Origin: Desulfobacterales bacterium | GTDB taxonomy: Bacteria > Desulfobacterota > Desulfobacteria > Desulfobacterales > Desulfobacteraceae | Length of the DNA stretch: 6,969 nt | Direction of reading: 5' to 3' | Assembly (NCBI GenBank): GCA_022361135.1 | Contig: JAKSBM010000913.1 | Location: 1 to 6,969, forward strand | In this document: one piece after another, positions 6,419 through 6,969 of the stretch | Numbering within the stretch: the stretch's first letter is position 1 | Layout: the number at the start of each line of letters is the position of its first letter | The notes under the pieces: generated by a model | What the model was told of the DNA's origin: nothing | Seen by the model: the letters and a program-made list of their open reading frames with translations, nothing else | Database searches by the model: none | Made by a program: the position numbers and the translations under genes

Positions 6419-6448
6419 TTGATTTTTACGATGTGAACGGGCTATAAT
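6419..6448 (+). promoter_or_regulatory. Sigma70-type promoter for the EAL-domain gene
   Basis: A -35 TTGATT (6419-6424, four of six consensus) and a perfect -10 TATAAT (6443-6448) are separated by 18 nt. Transcription would begin near 6455, leaving a leader of about 90 nt. Two tandem 9-nt repeats, TCATTAAAA and TCATTAAAT (6455-6472), lie at and just after the predicted start. The -10 context GGCTATAAT is identical to that of the TraB-family promoter. Confidence 0.6.
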
Positions 6449-6544
6449 TTTAATTCATTAAAATCATTAAATTTCTTCCCCAAATCACCCACCCGGAAAT
6501 TTCAAAACAATTTACGGGCGAAAAAAACCGGAGTCCAGGCAAAT

Positions 6545-6969
6545 ATGGAAATTTTTGTGGCGCGCCAACCTGTTTTCACGGCCAACAAAACCATCTTCGG
6601 ATATGAACTATTGTTCAGATCCGGTCTTAAAAACGCCTTCCCGGACATCGACGGCAGCAAAGCCACCTCCAGTGTCCTGGCCAACACCTTTTTTTCATTC
6701 GGGCTCAAGGAAATCCTGGGCGGAAAGCCCGGCCTGGTGAATTTCACCCAAGAACTCATCTGCCAACGCCTGCCCCTCCTCTTCCCCCGGGAACATGTCA
6801 TCATCGAGGTTCTGGAGGATGTGGAACCGGACCAGATGGTGGTTGAATCCCTGAGGGAATTCAAATCCAAGGGATATCGCATTGCCCTTGACGATTTCCT
6901 TTACGATGACCGATTCGAACCCATGATCGGCCTCAGCTCCATGATTAAATTCGACCTCATGGCCACCCC
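6545..6969 (+). CDS. EAL-domain signalling protein, YuxH/HDOD type (5' part, cut by window end)
   Basis: 141 codons plus two bases are visible and remain open at the window edge, so the gene continues. The start MEIFVARQPVFTANKTIFGYE is characteristic of EAL proteins that usually carry a C-terminal HDOD domain (YuxH type); that domain would lie outside the window. EAL residues are recognisable: E21 in the EAL position (here ELL), N66 in LVNFT, E88 in IIEVLE, D116-D117 in ALDDF and K135 in IKFD. The loop after DDF, normally GTGYSS-like in active c-di-GMP phosphodiesterases, is replaced by LYDDRFEP, as in many YuxH-like members, so binding or scaffolding is more likely than hydrolysis. The ATG at 6545 fits family starts exactly, but its ribosome site is weak (GGAG is 11 nt away, AGG five). 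Its own promoter lies about 100 nt upstream. Confidence 0.85.
   Translation, partial: MEIFVARQPVFTANKTIFGYELLFRSGLKNAFPDIDGSKATSSVLANTFFSFGLKEILGGKPGLVNFTQELICQRLPLLFPREHVIIEVLEDVEPDQMVVESLREFKSKGYRIALDDFLYDDRFEPMIGLSSMIKFDLMAT

Noticed and set aside
6502..6882. 126-codon minus-strand ORF over the EAL gene start
   Set aside because: It is antisense to a recognisable EAL domain and covers its leader region; it is a shadow.

Overview
The window holds seven protein-coding genes and looks like a stretch of Gram-negative core chromosome, not an obviously mobile or accessory island. Moderately high GC, dense packing, a proteobacterial type II citrate synthase, RecN, an FmdB-type zinc ribbon, a TraB/PrgY-family membrane protein and an EAL protein of the YuxH/HDOD type together suggest a deltaproteobacterium (Desulfobacterota, perhaps Desulfobacteraceae-like). 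That placement is inferred from protein character, not from a marker gene.

Layout. Positions 1-185 hold no confident gene, possibly just the last codons of a plus-strand gene. A strong bidirectional hairpin terminator (186-223) follows. Minus-strand genes then run from 4864 down to 246. In transcription order these are a 60-residue protein (4864-4682) resembling the N-terminal part of MucR/Ros regulators, a Gate-domain (nucleoside-recognition) membrane protein (4698-3718), recN (3758-2055), an fmdB-like zinc ribbon with its own promoter and terminator (1974-1714), and citrate synthase gltA (1553-246). The first three overlap by 17 and 41 nt and are probably one translationally coupled operon. 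A divergent intergenic region (4865-5075) carries a good sigma70-type promoter for the plus-strand TraB-family gene (5076-6263). A GC-rich, then C-rich, gap follows and leads to a second sigma70-type promoter and the 5' part of an EAL-domain gene (6545 to the window end), which is cut by the window edge.

Function. The genes are metabolically unrelated: TCA entry (GltA), double-strand-break repair (RecN), probable membrane transport (Gate protein), a putative membrane-anchored hydrolase (TraB family) and a c-di-GMP-type signalling protein (EAL). Apart from the overlapping three-gene operon I see no evidence that they work as one system.

I found no convincing new multi-gene system. The best leads are the MucR-N-terminus-like mini-protein leading the recN operon, the 41-nt gate/recN overlap, replaced NADH-site residues in citrate synthase, and G-rich or similar elements in the intergenic regions. 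No tRNA, rRNA, CRISPR array, insertion sequence or phage gene was seen.
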